Program-made: the position numbers and the translations under genes
Origin: CAMAUF01 sp046152925
GTDB lineage: Bacteria > Chloroflexota > Dehalococcoidia > Tepidiformales > Tepidiformaceae
DNA length: 12,502 nucleotides
Direction: 5' to 3'
NCBI GenBank assembly: GCA_046152925.1
Contig: JBJXFX010000162.1
Location: 1-12,502, forward strand
The notes under the pieces: model-generated
Database searches by the model: none
What the model saw: only the letters and a program-made list of their open reading frames with translations
What the model was told of the DNA's origin: nothing
In this document: positions 7,037 through 12,502 of the stretch, in pieces
Numbering within the stretch: the first letter of the stretch is position 1
How the letters are laid out: each line of letters begins with the position of its first letter

Positions 7037-7906
7037 ATGGCTTGGGAAGATGACAGCTGGGTCGGGAAGCACCTCGGCCGCCACGAGTACACCGCCGATG
7101 CCGGCGCGGTCCAGCAGTTCATCGCCGCCACGCGCGACGCGAACCCGTGGTACACCGGGGAGTCGCCATTGGGTGGGCCCGTTGTCCCGGCGCTCTTCCT
7201 CCACAGCGAGCAATACCGCTTCCCGCTCAAGTCGTGGTACCTGCCAAAGCTCTTCGGCAACCTCCACATCAAGCAGGAGTGGGAGCTCTTCCGCGCGATG
7301 CCCACCGGTTCGCGCCTCTGGACGCACGGGATGATCCTCGACCGCTACCTCCGTCGCGATCGCGATGTCGTCGTCAACGAGTTCAGCATCTTCGGCGACG
7401 ACGACGTGCTGGTCGCTCGCGGCCGCTGCCACCAGTCCTTCTTGCTCGATGCCGCCGTCGCCGGTTCGGTCGTCGATAAAGGCGCCGCCGCCAAGAAGAG
7501 CGTCCGGCCCGTCGAGGAGGCGCCCCCGCTCGAGCTGCTCGCGGGCGCCCGCAAGGTGACCGACCCCGAGCTCTGTTTGGCCTTTTCCGGGCCCGCCAAG
7601 AACTACCACAACGACCGCGAGGAGGCCGTAAAGCTCGGCTTCCCGGACGTCGTCGTCCAGGGCACGCTGAGCACCACCTTCATCTCCGAGTTGCTCACGC
7701 AGCGCTTCGGCCTCGGCTGGATCGCCGGCGGACGCATGTCCCTCAACCTGATCAACGTCCTCTGGGGCGGCGAAGCGGTCACGCCCAAGGCCGCCATCCG
7801 CGACCGCCGGCCAGAGGGCCCGCGAACGCGCGTCTCCCTCGACGTCTGGACCGAGAAAGACGACGGCAGGAAGACGATCGCCGGAACCGCCAGCGCCCTC
7901 CAGTAA
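7037..7906 (+). CDS. MaoC/FAS1-like double hotdog protein (dehydratase family)
   Basis: A 289-aa protein with two hotdog domains, as in bacterial MaoC-like acyl-CoA or acyl-thioester hydratases with an N-terminal FAS1-like dehydratase domain. The N-terminal half (about 10-140) contains FIAATRDANPWYTGESPLGG, resembling the substrate-side DPNPLY segment of these domains. The C-terminal half (about 165-289) contains FSGPAKNYHNDREEA (183-197) then LGFPDVVVQG, the hydratase-2 region. There His191 is kept, but the Asp normally five residues before it is Pro186, so this half may be non-catalytic. Starts at ATG 7037 with GGGAGG 7 bases upstream. It is divergent from otsA and followed after 55 bases by the SMP-30 gene. 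The substrate cannot be told from sequence; a CoA-ester role in catabolism is a family-level inference. Confidence 0.78.
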   Translation: MAWEDDSWVGKHLGRHEYTADAGAVQQFIAATRDANPWYTGESPLGGPVVPALFLHSEQYRFPLKSWYLPKLFGNLHIKQEWELFRAMPTGSRLWTHGMILDRYLRRDRDVVVNEFSIFGDDDVLVARGRCHQSFLLDAAVAGSVVDKGAAAKKSVRPVEEAPPLELLAGARKVTDPELCLAFSGPAKNYHNDREEAVKLGFPDVVVQGTLSTTFISELLTQRFGLGWIAGGRMSLNLINVLWGGEAVTPKAAIRDRRPEGPRTRVSLDVWTEKDDGRKTIAGTASALQ

Positions 7907-7923
7907 GGGTCCTGGACCTTGCC

Positions 7924-7953
7924 CTGACGACCGCCCGGGCTGCGGCGTAGGAT
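7924..7953 (+). promoter_or_regulatory. Putative promoter of the SMP-30-family gene (leaderless)
   Basis: CTGACG (7924-7929, 4/6), 18-base spacer, TAGGAT (7948-7953, 4/6), then 8 bases to the ATG at 7962. Transcription would start at or next to the start codon. No good ribosome-binding site is present (only AGGA about 10 bases before). The gene could also be read from upstream, as the gap is just 55 bases. Confidence 0.4.
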
Positions 7954-7961
7954 GCGCCCCC

Positions 7962-8816
7962 ATGAAGACGACGACGCTCGCTGAAGGCTTCCAATTTGGC
8001 GAGGGCCCACGGTGGCACGACGGCCGCCTCTGGCTCTCCGATTTCTACGACCACGCGATCAAGACGGTCGACGCCAATGGGCGTGTCGAGGTCCAGTTCC
8101 GCGTGCCAACGCAACCGTCGGGGCTTGGCTGGCTGCCCGATGGCCGCCTCCTCACCGTCTCGATGCTCGACCGGAAAGTCCTCCGCCAGGAGGGCGACCG
8201 TCTCGTCGAGCACGCCGACGTCTCGTCCATCGCGACCTTCCACTGCAACGACATGGTGGTCGACGCCAAGGGCCGCGCCTACGTCGGAAACTTCGGCTTC
8301 GACCTGCACAACGCGACCCCGGAGATCATCGCCAAAGCGCCGGCTGCCACGATGGCCCGCGTCGACCCCGACGGAACCGTCCACGTCGCCGCGGCCGACC
8401 TCGCCTTCCCCAATGGCACAGTGATCACGCCGGACGGGAAGACCCTGATCGTCGGCGAGACGATGGGCCGCCGCCTGACCGCCTTCGACATCGCCCCGGA
8501 TGGGTCGCTGAGCAACCGGCGGCTCTGGGCGGACTGCGGCGGGCGCCTGCCCGACGGCATCTGTCTCGACGCGGAGGGCTGTGTCTGGATTGCGAACCCG
8601 CGCGCCCCGGAAGCCGTCCGCATCGCCGAAGGCGGCGAAGTCCGGGACGTCGTCGAGACGAGCCTGCCCTGCTTCGCGGTGATGCTCGGCGGGGAAGACG
8701 GCAAGACGCTGTTCTGCGTCACCGCCGCTGGCTCGGGCATTCCGGCGCCCGGCGCCGCCCCGACGGGCAAGGTCGAGGTCGCTCGCGTGGCGGTGGGGCA
8801 CGCCGGTCTCCCGTAA
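7962..8816 (+). CDS. SMP-30/gluconolactonase/LRE family lactonase
   Basis: Six-bladed beta-propeller metal-dependent lactonase family, 284 aa, a normal length. Typical members hydrolyse sugar lactones such as gluconolactone. The metal site is intact by pattern: Glu14 in FGEGPRW, Asn151 in FPNG and Asp198 in LPDGICLD, with the substrate-site Asn96 in HCNDMVVD. Propeller repeats are visible as WHDGRLWLSDF, LPDGRLLTVS, DAKGRAYVGNF, TPDGKTLIVGET, DAEGCVWIAN and GEDGKTLFCVT. The C-terminus (KVEVARVAVGHAGLP) is typical of the family, so the TAA at 8814 is the natural end. There is no signal peptide, so it is probably cytoplasmic. It follows the MaoC-like gene by 55 bases and ends in a hairpin. The actual lactone is not deducible. 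Confidence 0.92.
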   Translation: MKTTTLAEGFQFGEGPRWHDGRLWLSDFYDHAIKTVDANGRVEVQFRVPTQPSGLGWLPDGRLLTVSMLDRKVLRQEGDRLVEHADVSSIATFHCNDMVVDAKGRAYVGNFGFDLHNATPEIIAKAPAATMARVDPDGTVHVAAADLAFPNGTVITPDGKTLIVGETMGRRLTAFDIAPDGSLSNRRLWADCGGRLPDGICLDAEGCVWIANPRAPEAVRIAEGGEVRDVVETSLPCFAVMLGGEDGKTLFCVTAAGSGIPAPGAAPTGKVEVARVAVGHAGLP

Positions 8817-8894
8817 TCAGGCGGCGAGCAGTTCGCCGCCTGGTTGGAGGCCGGCGTCACTAAGCTCCTCGGCGTCTGGCAAACCCGCCTCTAG
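8817..8894 (+). other. In-frame open tail after the SMP-30 stop, possible coding remnant
   Basis: Immediately after the TAA stop, the same frame stays open for 25 codons to a TAG and reads like a normal protein end (GGEQFAAWLEAGVTKLLGVW, then QTRL). It has no start codon and overlaps the ridA stop. It could be a remnant of a lost gene's 3' end or chance in GC-rich DNA. It also contains the hairpin at 8818-8842. Confidence 0.2.
8818..8842. terminator. Hairpin between convergent SMP-30 and ridA genes
   Basis: A perfect 10-bp stem, CAGGCGGCGA / TCGCCGCCTG, with a 5-base loop (GCAGT), starting 2 bases after the SMP-30 stop and about 50 bases past the ridA stop. It is placed to stop transcription from either side. 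The U-tract is poor (GTTGG follows), so it is a weak or factor-assisted terminator, or an RNA-stabilising stem. Confidence 0.55.
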
Positions 8895-9361
8895 CCGTCC
8901 GAGACCTCAACGATCATCTCGATTTCGACCGGGAGGTTGCCCGCGGCCGTCCCCGGCAGCTGCTGCATGCCCACCGCCGAGCGCGCGTGCTTGCCGCGCT
9001 CCCCGAACAGCTCGACCAACAGGTCCGAACAGCCGTTGATCACCCGCGGCATGTCGCCGAACTCCTCGGTGCAATTCACCATGCCGAGCACCTTCACGAT
9101 CCGGGAGACACGGTCCAAGTCGCCGATTTCCGCCTTGAGCGAGGCGAGCAGGTTCACCGCGGTCCCGCGGGCCGCGGCATACGCCTCTTCGACCGTGAGG
9201 TCGCGCGGCACTTTCCCGGGCTTGAACGGTGTTGTCGGCCCGTGGCCCGCGAGGAACACGAGGTTGCCGGTGCGCACGGCGCGCACGTAGTTCGCGACCG
9301 GCGGCGGAGGCTGCGGGAGCGTGATCCCGAGGGCGGCGAGCTTCGCTTCGACTTCGGCCAT
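8891..9361 (-). CDS. RidA family protein (YjgF/YER057c/UK114)
   Basis: A small cytoplasmic trimeric protein of the RidA superfamily, 156 aa. Classical members deaminate reactive enamine/imine intermediates from amino-acid metabolism. It starts with the block MAEVEAKLAALGITLPQPPP followed by ANYVRAVRTGNLVFLAGHGP, typical of the longer subgroup of about 150 aa rather than of E. coli RidA itself. The C-terminal HARSAVGMQQLP carries Arg127, at the position of the imine-binding Arg of RidA, and VEIEMIVEV keeps the acidic residue. The ATG at 9361 was chosen because family similarity begins there and GGACGG lies just upstream. The open frame runs back to 9793 only as GC-rich read-through. It begins 14 bases after the stop of the biotin-carrier gene, so one operon is likely. 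Substrate unknown. Confidence 0.88.
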   Translation of the reverse strand: MAEVEAKLAALGITLPQPPPPVANYVRAVRTGNLVFLAGHGPTTPFKPGKVPRDLTVEEAYAAARGTAVNLLASLKAEIGDLDRVSRIVKVLGMVNCTEEFGDMPRVINGCSDLLVELFGERGKHARSAVGMQQLPGTAAGNLPVEIEMIVEVSDG

Positions 9362-9375
9362 GTGTATGTCCGTCC

Positions 9376-9594
9376 CTATCCCAGTGTGACGAGCGGTTGA
9401 TCCTCGTCCACTGTCTGAGGCGGTTCGACGTGGACTTCCCTCACTGTGCCGGCCGCCGGCGATTCGACCGGGATCTCCATCTTCATCGATTCGAGGATGA
9501 CCAACTCTTGGCCTTCGGTCACAACGTCCCCCACCGCGACCAACACCTCTTTGACGGCGCCCGCCATCGGCGACGGGACAACGACGGTTGCCAT
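9376..9594 (-). CDS. Stand-alone biotinyl/lipoyl-domain carrier protein
   Basis: A 72-aa single-domain carrier made of two halves folding as a beta-barrel (VVVPSPMAGAVKEVLVAVGD and IPVESPAAGTVREVHVEPPQ). The hairpin motif ESMKMEIPV presents Lys38, the expected biotinylation site of acyl-CoA carboxylases. Length and motif resemble the small mycobacterial biotinylated protein TB7.3. No biotin carboxylase or carboxyltransferase gene is in the window, so a partner would have to be elsewhere. ATG at 9594 is preferred, with GGGGGA 6 bases upstream and similarity starting there; an in-frame GTG at 9609 would add five residues. It is the first gene of a two-gene unit with ridA. Confidence 0.88.
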   Translation of the reverse strand: MATVVVPSPMAGAVKEVLVAVGDVVTEGQELVILESMKMEIPVESPAAGTVREVHVEPPQTVDEDQPLVTLG

Positions 9595-9636
9595 AGCCCT
9601 TCCCCCCACTCCGCACCCGGTCTGGGCCGGCTGGCG

Positions 9637-9665
9637 ATTCTAGGCATGGAGCGCGCGTTGGTGCA
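9637..9665 (-). promoter_or_regulatory. Putative promoter of the biotin-carrier/ridA unit
   Basis: Reading the minus strand, TGCACC (9665-9660, 3/6), a 17-base spacer and TAGAAT (9642-9637, 5/6). The start would be near 9630 with a leader of about 36 bases. The -35 side is weak and lies inside the inverted repeat, consistent with a regulated promoter. Confidence 0.35.
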
Positions 9666-9690
9666 CGCCGCGGGGGAACAGCACCAACGC
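9655..9690. repeat. Inverted repeat, possible operator
   Basis: GCGTTGGTGC (9655-9664) and GCACCAACGC (9681-9690) are perfect 10-base inverted arms separated by 16 bases. A third copy with one mismatch, GGACCAACGC, is at 9752-9761. The arms overlap the putative -35 of the minus-strand promoter. This layout fits a dimeric regulator's operator better than a terminator, since no T-tract follows either arm. Confidence 0.5.
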
Positions 9691-9717
9691 TCGACAACCT
9701 CGCCTCGGGGTCGAGCC

Positions 9718-9808
9718 CGGCGCGAAGCCGCGCGGAAAGCGGCAGGTCGCGGGACCAACGCCGGGCGGCGGTTGCTCTCCGCGCGGCGGACAATACGGCG
9801 CGAAGCCG
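9718..9808 (+). repeat. 13-base direct repeat pair
   Basis: CGGCGCGAAGCCG occurs exactly at 9718-9730 and 9796-9808, 78 bases apart, within the non-coding stretch. Each copy is itself partly self-complementary (CGGC..GCCG). Function unknown. Confidence 0.45.
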
Positions 9809-9881
9809 GGTACGGGGAGGCCCCCAAAGGCCATGCTTGCCGAACGTTCACGAACACTGCAACGACGGCCGGGGATTATGG

Positions 9882-9910
9882 TGGACGCCCGCGCCCCGGC
9901 TGCGCATACT
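9882..9910 (+). promoter_or_regulatory. Putative leaderless promoter of the TcuA-like gene
   Basis: TGGACG (9882-9887, 4/6), 17-base spacer, CATACT (9905-9910, 4/6), then 9 bases to the ATG at 9920. No Shine-Dalgarno sequence precedes that ATG, which supports a leaderless message and helps choose this start over the ATG at 9833. Confidence 0.45.
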
Positions 9911-9919
9911 CGGCCCGCG

Positions 9920-11368
9920 ATGCCCACCCCCCTTGGCGCCCCAGGCGCAAGCGAGACCTACCGGTTCGATGTTGTCGTTGTCGGTGGCGGCATCGCGGGG
10001 CTTTCGGCCGCACTCTCAGCACAGGAAGCCGGTGCCGGCGTGCTGCTCATCGAAAAGTCACCCCGCCCCGAGCGCGGCGGCAACACCCGCTTCGCTGACG
10101 CCCAGATGCGCTTTCCCCACGAAGCCGACGCGTTCAGCCCGCGCACCTACACCGCCGACGACATGTTCGCCGACCTGATGCGCATTTCGCGCGGCCGCGC
10201 GAACCCAGACCTCGTCCGCACGCTCTGCGACAACGCCCGTGCGACCGCCGAGTGGCTCGAAGCGATGGGCCTCGAATGGGAGCCCGGCTACCCGCACACC
10301 GCTGGCTACCGTCGCAGCCCCAAGTCCGGCGGCCAAGGCCTCGTCGACCTCCTTCATCGCCGGCTCGAAGGCCTCAGCGTCCCCGTCAGCTACGAGACCG
10401 CCGCCGTCGACTTGCTTGTCGACCCCGCCCGCTGCATCGCTGGCGTCCGTTGCCATTCGCCTGAAGGCGTCGTCGACATCGAAGCGCGCGGCGGCGTCAT
10501 CCTCGCCTGCGGCGGCTTCCAGGCGAACGTCGAGATGCGCGTGCGCTATCTCGGGCGCTACGCCGACTCGCTCATCCTGCGCGGCAGCCGCTACAACACC
10601 GGCGACGGCCTCAACATGGCGATCGCCGCTGGCGCCCAGCCCGCCGGACAGTGGGGCGACTATCACTCGGCCGTGCTCGATGCCCGTTCGCCCCGCGTCG
10701 AATGCGGCGTCACGGCGCTCTACAACTATCAGATGGGCATCTTCGTCGACCACCAAGGCCACCGTTTCCTCGACGAGGGCGAAGACTTCCGCGACCACAC
10801 CTACGTGAAGTTCTCGAAGTACATCGTCGAGCAGGCCGGCGGCGAAGCCTGGTGCATCTTCGACCAGCAGGCCTACCAGCGTGAGGAGTTCGCCCGCGCC
10901 TGGCGTCCGGTCGGCCCGCCCATCATCGCCGAAACGCTGGAGGACCTCGCCCGCCGGATCGACGTGCCCGAGTCCGCCCTCGCCGAGACCATCACGGGCT
11001 TCAACGCGGCCATCCAGCCCGGCGACTACGACCTCGACCGCCTCGACGGCAAACGCACCGCCGGGATCACGCCGCCGAAGAGCAACTGGGCGCTCCCGCT
11101 CGACCAGCCGCCCTACGTCGCCATCCCCGTGACCGGCGGGATTACGTTCACCTTTGGCGGGCTCAAATGCGACACGATGGCCCGCGTGATCGACACACGT
11201 GGCAAGGTCATGGAAGGCCTCTACGCCGCTGGCGAGCCGATGGGCGAGATCTTCTATTTCAACTACCCGGGCGCGAGCTCGGTGATCCGCGGCGCCGTCT
11301 TCGGGCGCATCGCCGGCCGTTCTGCGGCATCGCCGATTGAAGGCGAGCGCGGCGTGACGCTAAGGTGA
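9920..11368 (+). CDS. tcuA: FAD-dependent tricarballylate dehydrogenase-like flavoprotein
   Basis: FAD-dependent oxidoreductase of the fumarate reductase/succinate dehydrogenase flavoprotein superfamily, closest by eye to TcuA, which oxidises tricarballylate to cis-aconitate; 482 aa. It has the FAD-binding motif FDVVVVGGGIAGLSAALSA (Gly22, Gly24, Gly27), Glu45 for the ribose, the RGGN segment (52-55), SGGQGLVDLL, VILACGGFQAN, SRYNTGDGLNMA, the capping-domain segment DHTYVKFSK, TGGITFTFGGLKCD, GLYAAGEPMGE, and the C-terminal FNYPGASSVIRGAVFGRIAG. The ATG at 9920 fits the motif spacing; an upstream ATG at 9833 adds a nonspecific extension. Its stop overlaps the next start (GTGA). The exact substrate is uncertain: no TcuB-like ferredoxin partner or transporter is visible here. 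Confidence 0.82.
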   Translation: MPTPLGAPGASETYRFDVVVVGGGIAGLSAALSAQEAGAGVLLIEKSPRPERGGNTRFADAQMRFPHEADAFSPRTYTADDMFADLMRISRGRANPDLVRTLCDNARATAEWLEAMGLEWEPGYPHTAGYRRSPKSGGQGLVDLLHRRLEGLSVPVSYETAAVDLLVDPARCIAGVRCHSPEGVVDIEARGGVILACGGFQANVEMRVRYLGRYADSLILRGSRYNTGDGLNMAIAAGAQPAGQWGDYHSAVLDARSPRVECGVTALYNYQMGIFVDHQGHRFLDEGEDFRDHTYVKFSKYIVEQAGGEAWCIFDQQAYQREEFARAWRPVGPPIIAETLEDLARRIDVPESALAETITGFNAAIQPGDYDLDRLDGKRTAGITPPKSNWALPLDQPPYVAIPVTGGITFTFGGLKCDTMARVIDTRGKVMEGLYAAGEPMGEIFYFNYPGASSVIRGAVFGRIAGRSAASPIEGERGVTLR

Positions 11369-11631
11369 GAGGCGTGGATGTCCCAGAGCATCTCATCCGG
11401 CTCACCCCCGAAATCGCCCGCAGGCTTGACGCCGAGGCACGGCGCCAAGGCGTGACCGCGTCGGCGCTCGTTTGTGCTTCGCTCGATCGGTCGCTGCCTC
11501 CCGAGCTTGTTACTCCTGAGGGCGAAGCGTTGCCGTTCGAGTGGCTGTACGAAGGCGAGCCCAGCCTCGCCGCCGTGGCCGAAGAAGCCCTTCGCAGTAC
11601 CTGGGGGCCCGCCCTTGCCGTCGATCATTGA
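11365..11631 (+). CDS. VapB-like ribbon-helix-helix antitoxin
   Basis: An 88-aa protein with an N-terminal ribbon-helix-helix pattern (about residues 9-44: a short strand LIRLTP, then helix EIARRLDAEARRQ, turn GVTA, helix SALVCASLDRSL). The C-terminal half (47-88, with FEWLYEGEPSLAAVAEEAL) would bind and neutralise the PIN toxin encoded next. Such antitoxins typically also repress their operon. The GTG at 11365 overlaps the tcuA stop by four bases (GTGA); a second GTG at 11374, with GGTGAG four bases before it, is an alternative start giving 85 aa. The gene overlaps the toxin start by 17 bases. Identification rests on the RHH pattern plus the PIN neighbour. Confidence 0.75.
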   Translation: MRGVDVPEHLIRLTPEIARRLDAEARRQGVTASALVCASLDRSLPPELVTPEGEALPFEWLYEGEPSLAAVAEEALRSTWGPALAVDH

Positions 11632-12022
11632 TGCGAGCGGTCTCGTTGCCTGGGCGGATCGGATCGACTCCGCACACGACGCCGTCGTCAAAACACTGCG
11701 ATCGCAGCGCCCGCCGTTCCACGTTCCCGCTATGGCGTTAGCAGAAGCGTGTCATCTCATCGGCTCTCGCCGTGGCCGATCGGCTGAGGTTGTGTTCATC
11801 CGCGCCATCTCCGGGCTCCCGGTCCACGCGCCCACGAGGGAGGACTTGCGGCGTATGGGTGAATTGATGCAGGACTATCTCGACTGGCCGTTAGGAGCCG
11901 CCGATGCATCGATCGTCGCGCTGGCGGAACGTCTGGACATCGAGACGGTGATCACGCTGGATCGCCGCCATTTCGTGCCCATGCGGCCGGCCCATCGGCC
12001 CACCTTCAAGGTCGTGCCATGA
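11615..12022 (+). CDS. VapC-like PIN-domain toxin ribonuclease
   Basis: A 135-aa PIN-domain protein, the ribonuclease toxin of VapBC modules. The acidic Mg-binding set is complete: Asp6 (IIDASGLVAW), Glu44 (ALAEACHLI), Asp97 (GAADASIVALAERL) and Asp116 (VITLDRRHF). PIN proteins begin a few residues before the first Asp, and the only suitable start is TTG at 11615, inside the antitoxin's end and preceded by GGGGG eight bases upstream. An ATG at 11474 in the same frame would add 47 residues unlike any PIN N-terminus. The rare start and 17-base overlap would keep toxin output below antitoxin output. A 9-base gap separates it from the phosphatase gene. Confidence 0.87.
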   Translation: MPSIIDASGLVAWADRIDSAHDAVVKTLRSQRPPFHVPAMALAEACHLIGSRRGRSAEVVFIRAISGLPVHAPTREDLRRMGELMQDYLDWPLGAADASIVALAERLDIETVITLDRRHFVPMRPAHRPTFKVVP

Positions 12023-12031
12023 GGAACGCCC

Positions 12032-12502
12032 GTGGCGCTTGACCTCTGGTGGGTCGAAACGCCCGCCCCCGGACGCGTCGGCGTCGTCCAGCGGCCGCGC
12101 GGTGGCGATTGGCTCCCCGGCGACATGGCCTGGCTCCGCACCCAGGGCGTCGATGTCATCGTCTCCGCCCTGCAGGACAAAGAGATTCGCGATACCCATC
12201 TCCTCGACCAGGGCCACCACGCGTCCGCCAACGGCCTCCACTACGTCCGGTTCCCAATCGGCAACATGCTCACCCCGGCTGCGGAGTCCCTACCCGCTCT
12301 CCGCGCCCTCGCCGGGCGGGTGCGGCGGGGCGAACGCGTTGTGGCCCACTGCTTCGCCTGCGTCGGGCGTTCGCCGCTGATCGCCGCCTCCGTCCTCGTG
12401 CTCCTCGGCGTCCCCGCCGAAGAAGCCTGGCTCCGCGTCGAGCAGTCCCGCGGATGCGCGGTGCCCGACACGCTCGCCCAACGCCTCTGGGTCGCCCAGC
12501 TC
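12032..12502 (+). CDS. Dual-specificity/tyrosine phosphatase family protein (3' truncated)
   Basis: The frame runs from GTG at 12032 off the window end; 157 residues are visible. Start support is GAGGA (12021-12025) six bases upstream, overlapping the toxin stop. The P-loop HCFACVGRS fits HCx5RS: Cys107 nucleophile and Arg113. It is preceded by a strand (ERVVA) and followed by SPLIAASVLVLLGV, as in the protein-tyrosine/dual-specificity phosphatase fold. The usual general-acid segment, FPIxD about 30 residues before the Cys, reads FPIGN here, so Asn78 stands where Asp is expected. Possible roles are dephosphorylation of Tyr/Ser/Thr or phosphoinositide-like substrates, with reduced or altered chemistry. 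The visible portion covers nearly a full small domain. Coupling to the toxin gene may be incidental. Confidence 0.78.
   Translation, partial: MALDLWWVETPAPGRVGVVQRPRGGDWLPGDMAWLRTQGVDVIVSALQDKEIRDTHLLDQGHHASANGLHYVRFPIGNMLTPAAESLPALRALAGRVRRGERVVAHCFACVGRSPLIAASVLVLLGVPAEEAWLRVEQSRGCAVPDTLAQRLWVAQL

Larger units (their letters stand above)
9595..9919. other. Non-coding divergent regulatory stretch
   Basis: These 325 bases separate the biotin-carrier gene (minus) from the flavoprotein (plus). Frames open across it have no recognisable protein content and no conserved starts. I see a strong inverted repeat (9655-9690) with a third half-site, a 13-base direct repeat, a GAACGTTC palindrome (9842-9849), and likely promoters in both directions. 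No tRNA-like or riboswitch-like fold was recognised. Confidence 0.5.

Noticed and set aside
7905..7922. Terminator at the imperfect palindrome AAGGGTCCTGGACCTT after the MaoC-like gene
   Set aside because: Short stem with a one-base bulge and essentially no loop, no T-tract, and the next gene lies in the same direction 55 bases on.
5914..7963. Long frames opposite or overlapping otsA and the MaoC-like gene (5914-7053 plus, 6269-7963 minus)
   Set aside because: They lie over clearly identified enzymes in other frames, have biased shadow composition and carry no motifs.
7779..8801. Minus-strand frame of 340 aa opposite the SMP-30 gene
   Set aside because: Antisense shadow of a gene with intact catalytic residues.
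9362..9793. N-terminal extension of the RidA protein back to 9793
   Set aside because: It would overlap the biotin-carrier gene on the same strand; family similarity begins at 9361.
9718..9808. CRISPR-like or transposon-end interpretation of the 13-base repeats
   Set aside because: Only two direct copies, no regular spacers, no inverted ends and no transposase.
9842..9855. LexA/SOS box at GAACGTTC
   Set aside because: Actinobacterial LexA boxes need GAAC-N4-GTTC; here the half-sites are adjacent, so the spacing is wrong.
9833..9919. ATG at 9833 for the flavoprotein
   Set aside because: It adds 29 residues without family similarity and covers the -35/-10 elements; the ATG at 9920 sits at the normal distance from the FAD motif.

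Overview
The window is high-GC DNA (roughly 65-70% by eye) from a free-living heterotrophic bacterium. The gene mix (LuxR-type ATPase/cyclase, OtsA/OtsB, MaoC-like, SMP-30, RidA, a small biotin carrier, a TcuA-like flavoprotein) and the apparent leaderless promoters would fit Chloroflexota (Dehalococcoidia/Tepidiforma-like) or Actinomycetota. This is inference; there is no rRNA or other marker to settle it. It is a chromosomal stretch of short operons. I see no IS element, CRISPR array, tRNA or rRNA.

Region 1 (1-4774): the 3' part of a very large regulator (ATPase, TPR-like helical region, LuxR-like helix-turn-helix, C-terminal class III nucleotidyl cyclase domain). The last codon and stop of this gene form half of a perfect TGTGA-N6-TCACA palindrome, the consensus site of cAMP-receptor (CRP/FNR) regulators. 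A good promoter (TTGACG-N18-CATAGT) follows and drives two genes I cannot assign. The first of these falls to about 44% GC in its middle, carries an EF-hand-like loop, and looks imported. A cyclase, a cAMP-type operator and an unknown gene pair in a row form the most unusual unit in the window.

Region 2 (4751-6975, minus strand): otsA and otsB, overlapping by 7 bases, encode the two-step trehalose pathway. The otsA start lies next to a symmetric -10 element shared with the divergent gene.

Region 3 (7037-8816, plus strand): a MaoC/FAS1-like double hotdog protein and an SMP-30/gluconolactonase-family hydrolase, ending in a hairpin between convergent genes.

Region 4 (8891-9594, minus strand): a 72-aa stand-alone biotinyl carrier protein followed 14 bases later by a RidA-family protein. 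A 325-base non-coding stretch upstream holds a strong inverted repeat and promoters in both directions.

Region 5 (9920-12502, plus strand): a TcuA-like FAD dehydrogenase, then tightly coupled VapB-like and VapC-like (PIN) genes, then a dual-specificity-type phosphatase cut by the window end. Start/stop overlaps and a 9-base gap suggest one transcript.

Several enzymes carry substitutions at normally conserved active-site positions (cyclase, GT20, MaoC, phosphatase). Each is reported separately.
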